From Mesostigma viride (taxonomy: Eukaryota; Streptophyta; Mesostigmatophyceae; Mesostigmatales; Mesostigmataceae): 64,000 bases of DNA. The notes beneath the pieces were generated by a model that saw only the letters and a program-made list of their open reading frames with translations, was not told where the DNA came from and made no database searches. This document shows, in pieces, positions 27,101-32,986 of this stretch (positions are counted from its first letter, which is position 1; each line of letters starts with the position of its first letter). A program made the translations under genes and the position numbers. The stretch is from NCBI GenBank assembly GCA_009746045.1, contig RPFO01000017.1, forward strand, positions 1,849,452-1,913,451. Direction: 5' to 3'.

Positions 27101-30100
27101 TGGGTGTGCGCACGCCAGGTCATCACGGTCCATCAAGTGACTTCCAGTAGGCTACTGCTACCGTACCAATCAGCAGTCATTAATAAATGGACATGACAGA
27201 CACCTATTCGTCCCCTGCACCCATAAGGCTGCCAGTGCTTGCACCATTTATATGCCATACCCACACACCCTCCCGCCTGCCCTTAGGACAAAGCATGCAA
27301 AACTCATACCTACAGGACAATCTCATGGGTTGCGCTCGATGGTATCAAGATGACGCATGCGACCAGGTCACACCCCAGTGCTTGCCACATCCGCAAGAGT
27401 GGGCACTGTCGTCGACACAGCAGCAGCGCAGTGCAAGGTACAGCGCCACTGCCGACATTTGGCTCCTGTTAGAGAAAGGAAATTACATAAGGTACAAAAT
27501 AAATCACATAAGGTAAAAATATAAAGCAGTACTACTATAATACTATATCAAAGGCTTGCCCCCCACCATTCCTCTCACATCTAAAGGGTGCATACGTGCA
27601 CACCCACCTACATGCACACACACATAGGCCCCCCTCCCTTAAAAAAATGACGCGCGCCCACGTACATGGCCCGCGTAGTAGGCGCGCAGCTCCAGCTGGT
27701 CGTCCACAGAGATGGTTTGGAGCAGGTCCACCGGGGTGACTGGCATCGCGACAGGTGGAGTCACCACGACATTCATGCAACAAGACGCGGGATGCACCCA
27801 CACCGTTTAACAGTCAGTTTGTACTTTCGTGCAGGCACACAGTTTTCACAACAGACGGTTTGTTACTTTGTGCAGGCACACGTACATGATGGGCAGCAAG
27901 GGTGTGACACGGAAGCCAGGGAAGCTTTTAAGAACGTTAATATTCGCAATAGTGTTAATAGCTGTAATTTTTACGAGTATCCATGGGTTGACAGGTGGCG
28001 AGTGACAGGTGGCGGGTGGATGCAGTTACCAATGTTTAAGTCAGCGCGGTCATGACAAACGAGTCAGCGCACCTATCCATGGTGTGACAGGTGGCGGGTG
28101 CAGGAGGTTGCACGTTTCATTCTGGCAGACTACAACTACTACCAAGGTTGACGGGTGGGTGGGGTGGGTGGGGTGGGGGTGGGGGCCCTTGCAATGCTTA
28201 GCTAATGGACGCCGTGCAGGAGAAACAGATGGTGCGGGTGAACACAGACCCTCATCATCCCTTGGACTGCATTCACGCCCAAAGTGCATATGCGTTGCCC
28301 TCCACCATCCACAGTCCTAAGAACCAATTCATGCACCCACCAATTCTCCTCATCAAGCGCGGCGCAGGGGCCTCCCGCATGAGGCTTCGTGGGGGCTAAC
28401 CCACCACACCATGAGCGGGTCAGCTGTCTAATCCTAGTCTCAGTCACCAGCCCGCGCACCTCTCTGCATGCACTGCGCGATCTGTGCCGACGAAAAGTGC
28501 TCGCTCTCCGCCCCCCCCTTGCGGTCCACCAGCACGCGCCGGAAGTCCTCCAGCATCAGCGGCACAATCCCCTTGGTGGCGTACTGGCATGCATGCGTAT
28601 GCGGGGGCATGTGCATGAGCATACCGAGACCAAAATATGAATGTCAAGCACCGCAGGAGGCGGAATGGTCGCGCCTTGGTGGCGCCTGGGTGCGTGCAGA
28701 TATGCGGGGTAGCGCCGCGCATCCACATGACAACACCCCGTACGAACGAATGCCACATTAGAACACGAAAACACCACATGAGAATTGATACCGCGGCAAG
28801 TTCCGCCACGGGCCGCCTTGGTGGCGTACTGGTGTGGGTGCGGGCAAATGCGGGGCACCCACAAGGGGCAGGCGCCAGCATACAGGGTTGGGGAGCACAG
28901 TCCCTAGCATCCTAGTATCCTAGTATCCTAGTATCCTAGTATCCTAGTATCCTAGTATCCCAGTATCCTAGTATCCTAGTATCCTAGTATCCTAGTATCC
29001 TAGTATCCTAGTATCCTAGTATCCTAGTATCCTAGTATCCTAGTATCCTAGTATCCTAGTATCCTAGTATCCTAGTATCCTAGTATCCTAGTATCCTAGT
29101 ATCCTAGTATCCTAGTATCCTAGTATCCTAGTATCCTAGTATCCTAGTATCCTAGTATCCTAGTATCCTAGTATCCTAGTATCCCAGTATCCTAGTATCC
29201 TAGTATCCTAGTATCCTAGTATCCTAGCATCCTAGTTATAGGGTTGGGGAGCAAATTCCCTTGTAAGAAGTAGCCAGGAAGCCCCACACAGCAGGGGTTA
29301 AGCAGCCCCAAATAGCGGGGGGTAAGGAGCTTCAACTAGCAGGAGTTCAGAAGCCCTGAAAACAGTAAGTTAAGCATCCCCACATAACAGGGCGTAAGCA
29401 GGTGCCATGACCAGCGCAGCTCGACCAGGCCCCGGCAGCACCACGAGTAGGGCGACCAGAGAGCCCCCACATCCCCCGTCAAACAACCATCTGCTGCTGC
29501 CTAAATGTGGCCACAGATGCAGGACACGTTGACTGCATGGGAACGGACAAGGAAGGGCAGGTAGATATCACCCACCATCATGTAGATGCGTGGCCCACCA
29601 CCATCATGTAGATGCGTGGCCCACCATCATCATGTAGATGCGTGGCCCACCACCATCATGAAGATGCGTGGCCCACCACCATCATGTAGATGCGTGGCCC
29701 ACCATCATCATGTAGATGCGTGTCCCACCACCATCATGTAGATGCGTGGCCCACCACCATCATGTAGATGCGTGGCCCACCACCATCATGCAGATGCGTG
29801 GCCCACCACCATCATGTAGATGCGTGGCCCACCACCATCATGTAGATGCGTGGCCCACCACCATCATGTAGATGCGTGGCCCACCACCATCATGTCGATG
29901 CGTGGCCCACCACCATCATGTAGATGCGTGGCCCACCATCATCATGTAGATGCGTGTCCCACCACCATCATGTAGATGCGTGGCCCACCACCATCATGTA
30001 GATGCGTGGCCCACCACCATCATGCAGATGCGTGGCCCACCACCATCATGTAGATGCGTGGCCCACCACCATCATGTAGATGCGTGGCCCACCACCATCA

Positions 30101-31091
30101 TGTAGATGCGTGGCCCACCACCATCATGTAGATGCGTGGCCCACCACCATCAGGTAGATGCGTGGCCCACCACCATCAGGTAGATGCGTGGCCCACCACC
30201 ATCATGTAGATGCGTGGCCCACCACCATCATGTAGATGCGTGGCCGCGCATGCCCCACAGACACAGACAACAGAACGGGAGCACGAAAAGCTACGCACCG
30301 TCATGTAGATGGGACCCCGGTAGCCGCAGACCTCTGTGAAGTAGGGCAGCGCGCCGCAGTGGTCCAGGTGGCTGGTGGGGGGGGTTGTATGGGGGGCAGG
30401 TTGGTGGCGGTTGTGGGGGGCAGATTGGTGGCGGTTGTGGGGGGCAGATTGCTGGCGGTAGATGCCGCAAAAGGACAGCCATCTCAATGGGATGCTGGCA
30501 GATGCGATGGTGCAGTAACCTCCCTACACGGCCAGGGACACATGCATGCTGTATTGATCGTAAGCAGAAGGGAGGCTCCCACCAGGGGCACGCAGCCCAG
30601 GGTAGGATGTCAGGGTATCTGTAAGCACAACAAGCTACAGACCTAATATCTTGCCCTCCTGGAAGCTCAAATCCATGGTTTTCCAAGCAGCAGCGGCCAG
30701 GCGAGACGAATGGCTACGGCAAGAATGGGATGCTGGGCTGCAACTTGCCACCACCTCACCCTAGCTGGTGCCGTACGCCAGTCCACCGTCAGTGACACGG
30801 CTTCCGACAAAAACAAGTTGCAGAGCTGGTGCATGGTTTCGCACTAAACGGCTTCCTTTTGGAGGTTAGTACAGTGTCATAGTTATCTCTGACCAGGCAT
30901 CCTCGCATCTCACAAGTGGGTGATGATGACGCAGCTGATCGCCTTGGTGTAGTTGCCGTCGCGCGAGATGGATTTGAAGTCCGGGTACCGCCGCTCGTCC
31001 GCGTAGCCCATGTGGATCCCGCAGTCGAACATGATGGTCTTGGAGCCCAGCGACACCAGCACGCAGCTCTTGCCGACATCTTGGCCCGCCC
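592..31091 (-). CDS. INTS11: Integrator complex subunit 11 (CPSF73-like RNA endonuclease), split gene, partial at both ends
   Basis: Metallo-beta-lactamase/beta-CASP endonuclease of Integrator, cleaving nascent RNA in the nucleus. Exons in transcript order (complement): 30914-31091, 30299-30371, 28460-28583, 27666-27739, 26825-26961, 14055-14184, 12667-12736, 11228-11332, 9347-9488, 8132-8228, 7433-7486, 4852-4920, 2969-3037, 1448-1599, 592-679. All junctions are GT/AG and keep frame, giving about 520 residues against roughly 600 in animals and plants. Catalytic motifs are all visible: FDCG, HFHLDH across the first junction, AGHVLGA, YTGDYN, ITESTYAT, FSAHAD and LVHGE. It reads closer to the plant than the animal protein (for example [15 protein letters not shown]). 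The first exon (about 8-12 residues ending in a phase-1 G) was not found, and the last roughly 90 residues are expected left of base 592. Intron phases are mixed. The 12.6 kb intron holds an antisense Copia element. Exons 1-13 are sure; the last two are weaker. Confidence 0.9.
733..806. repeat. (GT)n microsatellites and G-run
   Basis: Two GT tracts (about 733-759 and 777-790) followed by a run of ten G lie in the INTS11 intron at 680-1447. The rest of that intron shows no other recognised feature. Confidence 0.9.
1448..1599 (-). CDS. INTS11: Probable INTS11 exon (C-terminal region, residues after the LVHGE domain)
   Basis: This stretch is open on the minus strand, preceded by ctcgcag and followed by a strong donor gtgcgtgag. 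It enters in phase 0 and leaves in phase 2, which is exactly what the exon at 2969-3037 and the exon at 592-679 require. The product (50 codons) includes [19 protein letters not shown], which sits where other INTS11 proteins have a hydrophobic strand and helix after the PANGE-like motif. The sequence match to the family is weak, so the assignment rests on phase, GC content and position. Confidence 0.5.
1600..2968. other. INTS11 intron without a recognised gene
   Basis: Contains a C-run at about 1711-1727, short duplicated phrases such as 'gtgcctatca' and 'cgccatacac', and no coding similarity I can recognise on either strand. Confidence 0.5.
3041..3405. repeat. 27-bp minisatellite abutting the acceptor of an INTS11 exon
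   Basis: About 13 copies of a 27-bp unit (plus strand GGAATGGCCGAGGGAAGGG then TGGGCAGA). On the INTS11 sense strand it is C/T-rich and ends at the acceptor ctctgccag used by the exon at 2969-3037, so it extends the pyrimidine tract of that acceptor. Confidence 0.95.
3499..3672. repeat. (TTGG)n microsatellite
   Basis: More than 40 near-perfect TTGG units in the INTS11 intron 3038-4851. Open frames on both strands here (poly-LVGW, poly-NQPT) are repeat artefacts. Long C-runs follow at 3957-3980 and 4002-4017. The rest of the intron has no recognised gene. Confidence 0.97.
5110..5275 (+). repeat. Short interspersed repeat family, copy 1
   Basis: Preceded by TTAATTAA. It shares GGAGGGCGCCCT, CTTCTCTCACTGCC and CCACAGAGCGCTCTCTCC, and ends near GTGCAATA. 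An inverted relative lies at 52480-52705 and more distant ones at 52915-53090, 53185-53360 and 58795-58990. The length of about 170-220 bp with no ORF suggests a SINE or MITE. Confidence 0.6.
5537..6512. repeat. (CCAGCCAT)n octanucleotide satellite, about 120 copies
   Basis: Almost perfect 8-bp array of about 975 bp in the INTS11 intron 4921-7432. Because 8 is not a multiple of 3, all six frames are open and give spurious 350-465 residue repeat peptides; none is a gene. The remainder of the intron (6513-7432) shows nothing recognisable. Confidence 0.98.
7397..7444 (-). repeat. Splice-donor echo behind the INTS11 FSAHAD exon
   Basis: On the minus strand the exon end TTCTTGAGATG plus gtgcgt recurs 33 bp into the intron as TTCTTGAGATG plus gtgagg. 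Confidence 0.85.
8008..8141 (-). repeat. Splice-donor echo array, 22-bp unit, behind the INTS11 exon 8132-8228
   Basis: On the minus strand the exon end GGAGTGTGAG with donor gtgagcggctg is followed by two further near-exact 22-bp copies and a more diverged one at about 8010-8030. Each copy carries the same exon-end bases and the same GT donor. Confidence 0.93.
8612..8762. repeat. 44-bp tandem repeat, three copies plus a partial
   Basis: Unit GAAGGATGCATTAATTAATT then AGGAACATAACTCCTGATGATG. It lies in the INTS11 intron 8229-9346, which otherwise shows no gene. Confidence 0.95.
9536..9927. repeat. 11-bp satellite (GAAAGAGACAC)n upstream of an INTS11 acceptor
   Basis: About 35 copies, varying mainly as GACAC, GACGC or GAACGAG. 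On the INTS11 sense strand it reads as a CTCTTTCGTGT polypyrimidine array ending about 50 bp before the acceptor of the exon at 9347-9488. Open frames ([13 protein letters not shown], [15 protein letters not shown]) are artefacts. Confidence 0.96.
10425..10500 (-). repeat. Short copy of the Penelope-like element 3' end
   Basis: Shares ATCAAGGAGACAACCAGNGC and CCGGACCATGGTAGCTCGAG with the 3' end of the Penelope-like element at 42018-44344. It is a severely 5'-truncated insertion in the INTS11 intron 9489-11227. Confidence 0.8.
10700..10970. repeat. 54-bp minisatellite, about 5 copies
   Basis: Unit contains TTGATTCCCTCTGCTCAAAA and CATTTGATCCCCTCAACTC. The unit is a multiple of three, so open frames persist on both strands, but nothing supports expression. 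Confidence 0.95.
10990..11245 (-). repeat. Degenerate splice-donor echo array behind the INTS11 exon 11228-11332
   Basis: On the minus strand the exon ends AACCCTTTTGACTTCAAACA then TG, followed by gtatgcc. At spacings of about 35-45 bp the intron repeats related phrases: CAATCTCTTTGATGTCACAC, CAGCCCTTTCACTTGATGCA, CCCCTTCAACTCTAAACACA followed by CATGgtatgcc, and AACCCCTTTGGCCACAAAAA then TGG. I count at least five echoes. Confidence 0.8.
11911..12371. repeat. (AGT)n and (GGT)n trinucleotide tract
   Basis: About 280 bp of AGT units passing into about 120 bp of GGT then CGT units, in the INTS11 intron 11333-12666. The poly-Val, poly-Leu and poly-Pro frames are artefacts. Confidence 0.97.
13902..14062 (-). 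repeat. Splice-donor echo cluster behind the INTS11 exon 14055-14184
   Basis: The exon end CTCGGACGCGTGCAG with donor gtgagcgg has degenerate copies in the intron. Seen on the plus strand, these are ctcacctgtacgcgtccgag (13903), ctcacctgcacacgcca, gcacctgcatgcgccc and tcacctgcacgtgccc. The remainder of intron 12737-14054 shows no gene. Confidence 0.8.
14185..15117. other. INTS11 intron segment left of the satellite
   Basis: No gene was recognised. It contains a (CCTC)n tract at about 14876-14990 that opens several low-complexity frames. Confidence 0.6.
15118..15482. repeat. CCACCACCCC-type satellite, left half
   Basis: Imperfect ACCACCCC array directly left of the 5' LTR. The same array resumes directly right of the 3' LTR (26546-26800), so the retrotransposon split one pre-existing satellite. 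Confidence 0.95.
15483..15953 (+). repeat. 5' LTR
   Basis: 471 bp, about 96% identical to 26075-26545 by eye. Begins AGTTAGTCTCCATGCTTTG and ends CCAACCGCTAACT. Confidence 0.95.
15971..18436 (+). pseudogene. gag: Retrotransposon gag region (frameshifted)
   Basis: Structural polyprotein of the Copia element. A first open part (15971-16985) is lysine-rich then proline-rich with a charged helical end. A frame change near 16961 continues as [20 protein letters not shown], and a C-run near 17060 returns to the frame open at 17070-18436. That last part holds the likely capsid-like helical region (for example [19 protein letters not shown]). The frame breaks mean it cannot be made as one protein without recoding or repair. 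The call as gag rests on position and composition, since capsid domains are poorly conserved. Confidence 0.7.
17952..18913. repeat. Palindrome: inverted duplication of the gag 3' part
   Basis: Arms 17952-18436 and 18438-18913 are inverted copies of each other with scattered substitutions (for example CCATCTGTG against CTATCTGTG). The right arm encodes the gag segment on the minus strand. Divergence between arms argues against a simple sequencing artefact. Confidence 0.92.
18894..19757 (+). pseudogene. int: Gag zinc knuckle and retroviral-type integrase, interrupted
   Basis: The open frame starts with a CCHC knuckle ([14 protein letters not shown]). The HHCC zinc-binding domain of an integrase follows: HLAMGH, then CQEC about 30 residues later. 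The catalytic core has candidate acidic residues in VGDVMHI, RILLDQQ and [14 protein letters not shown], fitting a DDE integrase. The frame stays open to 20108, but after about residue 288 the protein belongs to the nested insert. The C-terminal SH3-like part resumes at 23133. Confidence 0.82.
19757..20108 (+). pseudogene. C-terminal fragment of the F-box-like protein gene
   Basis: Encodes about 117 residues ([20 protein letters not shown] onward) fused in frame to the integrase. Its first 160 bp are repeated at 20958-21120 behind the F-box ORF, so it is the detached 3' part of that gene. The rest of the protein (LEERR to the stop at 20106) is unique here. Confidence 0.7.
20351..21160 (+). 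CDS. F-box-like protein, left palindrome arm
   Basis: 269 codons. Residues about 22-60 ([15 protein letters not shown] then [15 protein letters not shown]) fit the F-box consensus, which recruits SCF ubiquitin ligases. The middle ([20 protein letters not shown] and beyond) is unrecognised. The end reads into the spacer repeat and terminates in the right arm ([11 protein letters not shown]), so the natural C-terminus is probably the fragment at 19757-20108. No intron is seen. Confidence 0.6.
   Translation: MDVVCYVQRGQLGRRGRILMEGDISLPWDVWTTVAAYMEAPDVARFEAVCRGAREAVSWRFEPQFSFKLISGLVDEFGDGPRALITESLFRELYGEQVTCANVDITPYTLVTRGMYFKVYCEEVEVVLGRPPVLMPHARPRTMGGLFMSQRAQERRRVLERNGRGWKARLRRLGKEMDDLYDNMGVNYALWGLRSIFWFCQTPDDLDEENPGRRERKEAEWVKFLEALPLEGGGMACAVLIMGFGENADMKALLERRQNEKMLLNPHSA
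20911..21712 (-). pseudogene. Inverted copy of the F-box-like gene, with a stop
   Basis: The minus-strand copy of the ORF at 20351. The F-box LPWDVW has TGG changed to TGA, which breaks the frame near its start; the rest stays open (from about 21597) with a few substitutions and a 12-bp deletion. Confidence 0.8.
22004..22759 (-). CDS. MYND-type zinc finger protein
   Basis: 251 codons from [11 protein letters not shown]; an upstream in-frame ATG at 22789 would add a hydrophobic decapeptide. Near residues 165-210 is a MYND finger with [36 protein letters not shown] fingers bind proline-rich partner peptides. The N-terminal part is unrecognised and no SET domain is seen. It is intact and single-exon within the block nested in the integrase. 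Confidence 0.85.
   Translation of the reverse strand: MESEIVNQVYGSVLQNVNKQVRFPSRVIFEEVSLAQERTDRHLAVLLAFDSFSLMERAMYAQLADMNFCIQEGFFKPQMDLRVPIDPRNEFRLLVSFITKGPKIELGEEEGAQFGCTYARPFYPNVTHSLRVRADACVGAETPLNMNFFLVSDPIVRDGDRIRGMRKCSKEGCGCETGPQKWCRGCRDARYCSEECQRADWSRHKDTCERLRQAREGLAGVKCGVDRTIILDGTMGSEVDFSFTFYDGSAS
22933..23121 (-). CDS. Small acidic ORF of unknown function
   Basis: 62 codons beginning [17 protein letters not shown], acidic in the middle ([16 protein letters not shown]) and basic at the end (NKRKLEPKK). It is co-oriented with the MYND gene and separated from it by about 170 bp. No family recognised; start chosen as the only ATG. Confidence 0.4.
   Translation of the reverse strand: MPAKVVRAIEEFWDSMPATVVMKKDDVQDEVDEMPALISDDEGDGVNFFIQPGNKRKLEPKK
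23133..23525 (+). pseudogene. int: Integrase C-terminal domain, displaced by the nested block
   Basis: The frame reads [11 protein letters not shown] then [20 protein letters not shown] and KYYSP, the pattern of a small SH3-like integrase C-terminal domain, followed by a Ser/Pro-rich tail. It completes the integrase broken at 19757. Confidence 0.6.
23444..24283 (+). pseudogene. pr: Retropepsin-like protease region
   Basis: Contains [15 protein letters not shown] (retropepsin DTGA with Q in place of G) and, about 60 residues later, [16 protein letters not shown], the flap and second-hairpin pattern of retroviral proteases. The Gly to Gln change at the active loop suggests loss of activity or an unusual variant. 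It lies between integrase and reverse transcriptase, whereas Copia elements normally place protease before integrase. Confidence 0.7.
24290..24818 (+). pseudogene. rt: Copia-type reverse transcriptase, frameshifted
   Basis: Fragments in three frames align to the Copia [33 protein letters not shown], then a shift to [20 protein letters not shown], then [20 protein letters not shown]. The active site is [11 protein letters not shown], where YVDD is expected: both aspartates are kept but Tyr-Val is His-Gly. At least one frameshift (near 24500) disables it. Confidence 0.75.
25168..25656 (+). pseudogene. rh: Copia-type RNase H domain
   Basis: About 160 codons with [20 protein letters not shown] (the acidic S-x-E-x-E-like site), [12 protein letters not shown] (second Asp) and the signature [18 protein letters not shown]. 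The match to Copia RNase H C-termini is clear. It is separated from RT by a frame break near 25037. Confidence 0.85.
25657..26074. other. Retrotransposon 3' untranslated region
   Basis: No ORF. A duplicated phrase (CACTTTATTTAATGTGTACTC / CACCTTATTTAATGTGCAATC with CCTGGCCA) lies at about 25860-25970. Confidence 0.6.
26075..26545 (+). repeat. 3' LTR
   Basis: Equal in length to the 5' LTR. A weakly purine-rich stretch (aaataaagaataaaa) ends about 15 bp before it. The right flank is CCCACC satellite. Confidence 0.95.
26546..26800. repeat. CCACCACCCC-type satellite, right half
   Basis: The continuation of the satellite at 15118-15482, ending just before the INTS11 donor at 26824. The satellite therefore starts about 25 bp inside the intron. 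Confidence 0.95.
28671..28860 (-). repeat. Two splice-acceptor echoes upstream of the INTS11 exon 28460-28583
   Basis: The true acceptor reads gccag then TACGCCACCAAGGGGATT. Minus-strand copies lie near 28690 (cccag then GCGCCACCAAGGCGCG) and near 28825 (caccag then TACGCCACCAAGGCGG). The other parts of introns 26962-27665 and 27740-28459 contain no recognised gene. Confidence 0.75.
28907..29236. repeat. (CCTAGTAT)n octanucleotide satellite, about 40 copies
   Basis: Nearly perfect 8-bp array in the INTS11 intron 28584-30298, with two CCCAGTAT variants. Confidence 0.98.
29577..30246 (-). repeat. 26-bp minisatellite seeded from an INTS11 exon-intron junction
   Basis: About 26 copies. On the minus strand the unit reads CGCATCTACATGATGGTGGT then GGGCCA. 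The exon at 30299-30371 ends CCCATCTACATGACG followed by gtgcg, so each repeat unit contains a copy of the last coding bases and the donor GT. Variant units recur at about 240-bp spacing, suggesting higher-order duplication. Confidence 0.92.
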
Positions 31092-31439
31092 CTGGGACGC
31101 ACATGCAATTTTACGTGAATTCACACCCGGGTGCACGGAAGAATACAATTAGGCGGCACACAGATGGAGAAATGGCCTCAGCACCCGGCCCTGTAGAGCT
31201 TGATTTGATAGAAGACATCGTTAATAATGTGCACAAAGAAGCAGACGCAGAGCGAGATGTAGTTGGACAGCTTGAGGCACAGAAGCGGGTGGAAGTCTCA
31301 GGAACTGGAAGACCGACTTTAGAAATAGTTGTCTATCCTGGTTGCATGGCTGCATGTGACCAAGGGCGCCCCTGCCCTGAGCATCCACGGCGTATGGCTA
31401 CTGGCGTGATGCAAGTGGACAAGTGCATAAGGTTTACAA

Positions 31440-31660
31440 TGAACTCCCCCCCGCAGGGAAGATGGCAGCACAAACTTGCCCAAGGGGACGACCCGCAGTG
31501 ACATTGAAGCCTAATGCGTTTGCGATGTCTCCAGGAGCCAATGTAATCTCCGGTTGCGGAACCCGTGTCCAAGGCTGCGACAGTTTGCGCTGAATTTACA
31601 ATTAAGTGACGTCGCAGTTGCCATCCGGCAGGCACTGCACCGTTAGGATAGCATAGCAAA
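31440..31660 (-). pseudogene. Retropepsin-like fragment
   Basis: The minus strand encodes LIVNSAQTVAALDTGSATGD then YIG, with an active-site DTGS pattern, followed in another frame by GDIANALGFNV. It is probably a retroelement relic between the two divergent genes. The rest of 31092-32986 (the shared upstream region) shows no gene; a first INTS11 exon should lie here or further away. Confidence 0.4.
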
Positions 31661-32986
31661 GAAAAGGCTCTGTGATGTAAGTCAACTCTATTGAGAAATA
31701 CGGAATGATCTGTATTCTTGTTCTCATTGCTGTCAAGGACTGCACTTAGTTGCTGCGATAATAATCATAAGATAACCGACGTCATAACTGAGTTACCAGG
31801 TGGACTTCACAACGTGGGAGAAGCTCCACGAAAACAACTTAACGCTAGATTCAACGCTCAGATAAATAGACGCCCCGAATTCTGGGTAACCCATGTCAAT
31901 TTCCTTCTGCTAATTACAAAAACGAAGCTACTGCATTGCTCTGCATTGTAACTAAACCATAGCTGTAGTGTCGCTCGTTTCCTCTGTCCTGTGCAGGAAT
32001 GTCGCCTCGATTTTGTTACGTGAGACACGTGCAGCTGCCACAAATGTGTTTCTTATTCTGGCTCTCTCCCCGCGCAATTCTTCTCGGAGACCTTTCCACT
32101 GGCATTCGTGGCCAGGGATTTCGCAATCGCTGATTATTTTGGCATTTCGCAATTTTTTCCAGGTAAATAGGTGTACGTTTATTCCAAATATAGCATTTCG
32201 CAATTTTTCTACAGTACATACCTGGTACATACTACTGTACATACACATTTTTTCTACTGTAAAGCATCGTTCCATAGTACTGATTCACCAGATATAAGCG
32301 CTCCACCCTGGTATGAACGGCCGGCTACGGCCGGCCACCTGTCACGCGTTGCGCGAGCGCATGCCCACTTGCCTAGCTGTGGCACTCATGAGACTTCGGG
32401 CACGCGCTACGTATGTACCCCAGAGAAAGCCTGGCAGAACAAGGCCGAGAAGGCATGCAAGTCGCAGCTGTTGAATTTGACCCTTTTCGGTGACAGCACA
32501 CTTCGTCGAAATGAAGGCATGGAAATCATAAGTTGACTGGCAGAGAATGGCGTGCTAGAGGAACCTCTGAATTTAGCGTGGCAAAAGGCCGTTGTTGGTT
32601 GCCGTGGTCTGCCTCTGCCGCAAGGCATTTTAAGAGCTGCGTGCACTTCCGAAAATGATGGTGGCTTAGTTTGGCACTGCACCCTTTGGGCAATGATGGA
32701 TTTGCATGCCCGACGAGCATGCGTCACGGGTGTGTTACGTTTGGACGGCGTGTCCTGTACGAGGAGACCTGCATGCTACATCGGTGTGGTTCCCAACGAG
32801 ACTCACTCAGCGTCTAGCGTATTAATGCAGTGGTTATATAGCCAACATAGTGCCCGCAACGCTGTCCTGCACGGTGAAAACTAGATATCCGTGTGAATCT
32901 TGGTCACTGCCATAGAAGATTTCCTCTAGCGCGTAGCCAATCTTCCAAACCCGTAGCCTGGCCGCGGGAGCCTAGTTTTAGTACAA

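Noticed and set aside
28907-30246. Possible CRISPR array from the regular 8-bp and 26-bp repeats
   Set aside because: Units are contiguous with no unique spacers, and the context is a eukaryotic intron.
31180-31230. Candidate INTS11 first exon (MSSIKSSSTGP, ending in phase 1 with gtgctg)
   Set aside because: The phase fits the exon at 31091, but it lacks the hydrophobic strand expected before GAGQDVG; left unassigned.
31172-31330. Plus-strand frame (VELDLIEDIVNNVHKEADAE) as a host exon
   Set aside because: No family recognised, no consistent splice context, and the minus strand is also partly open.
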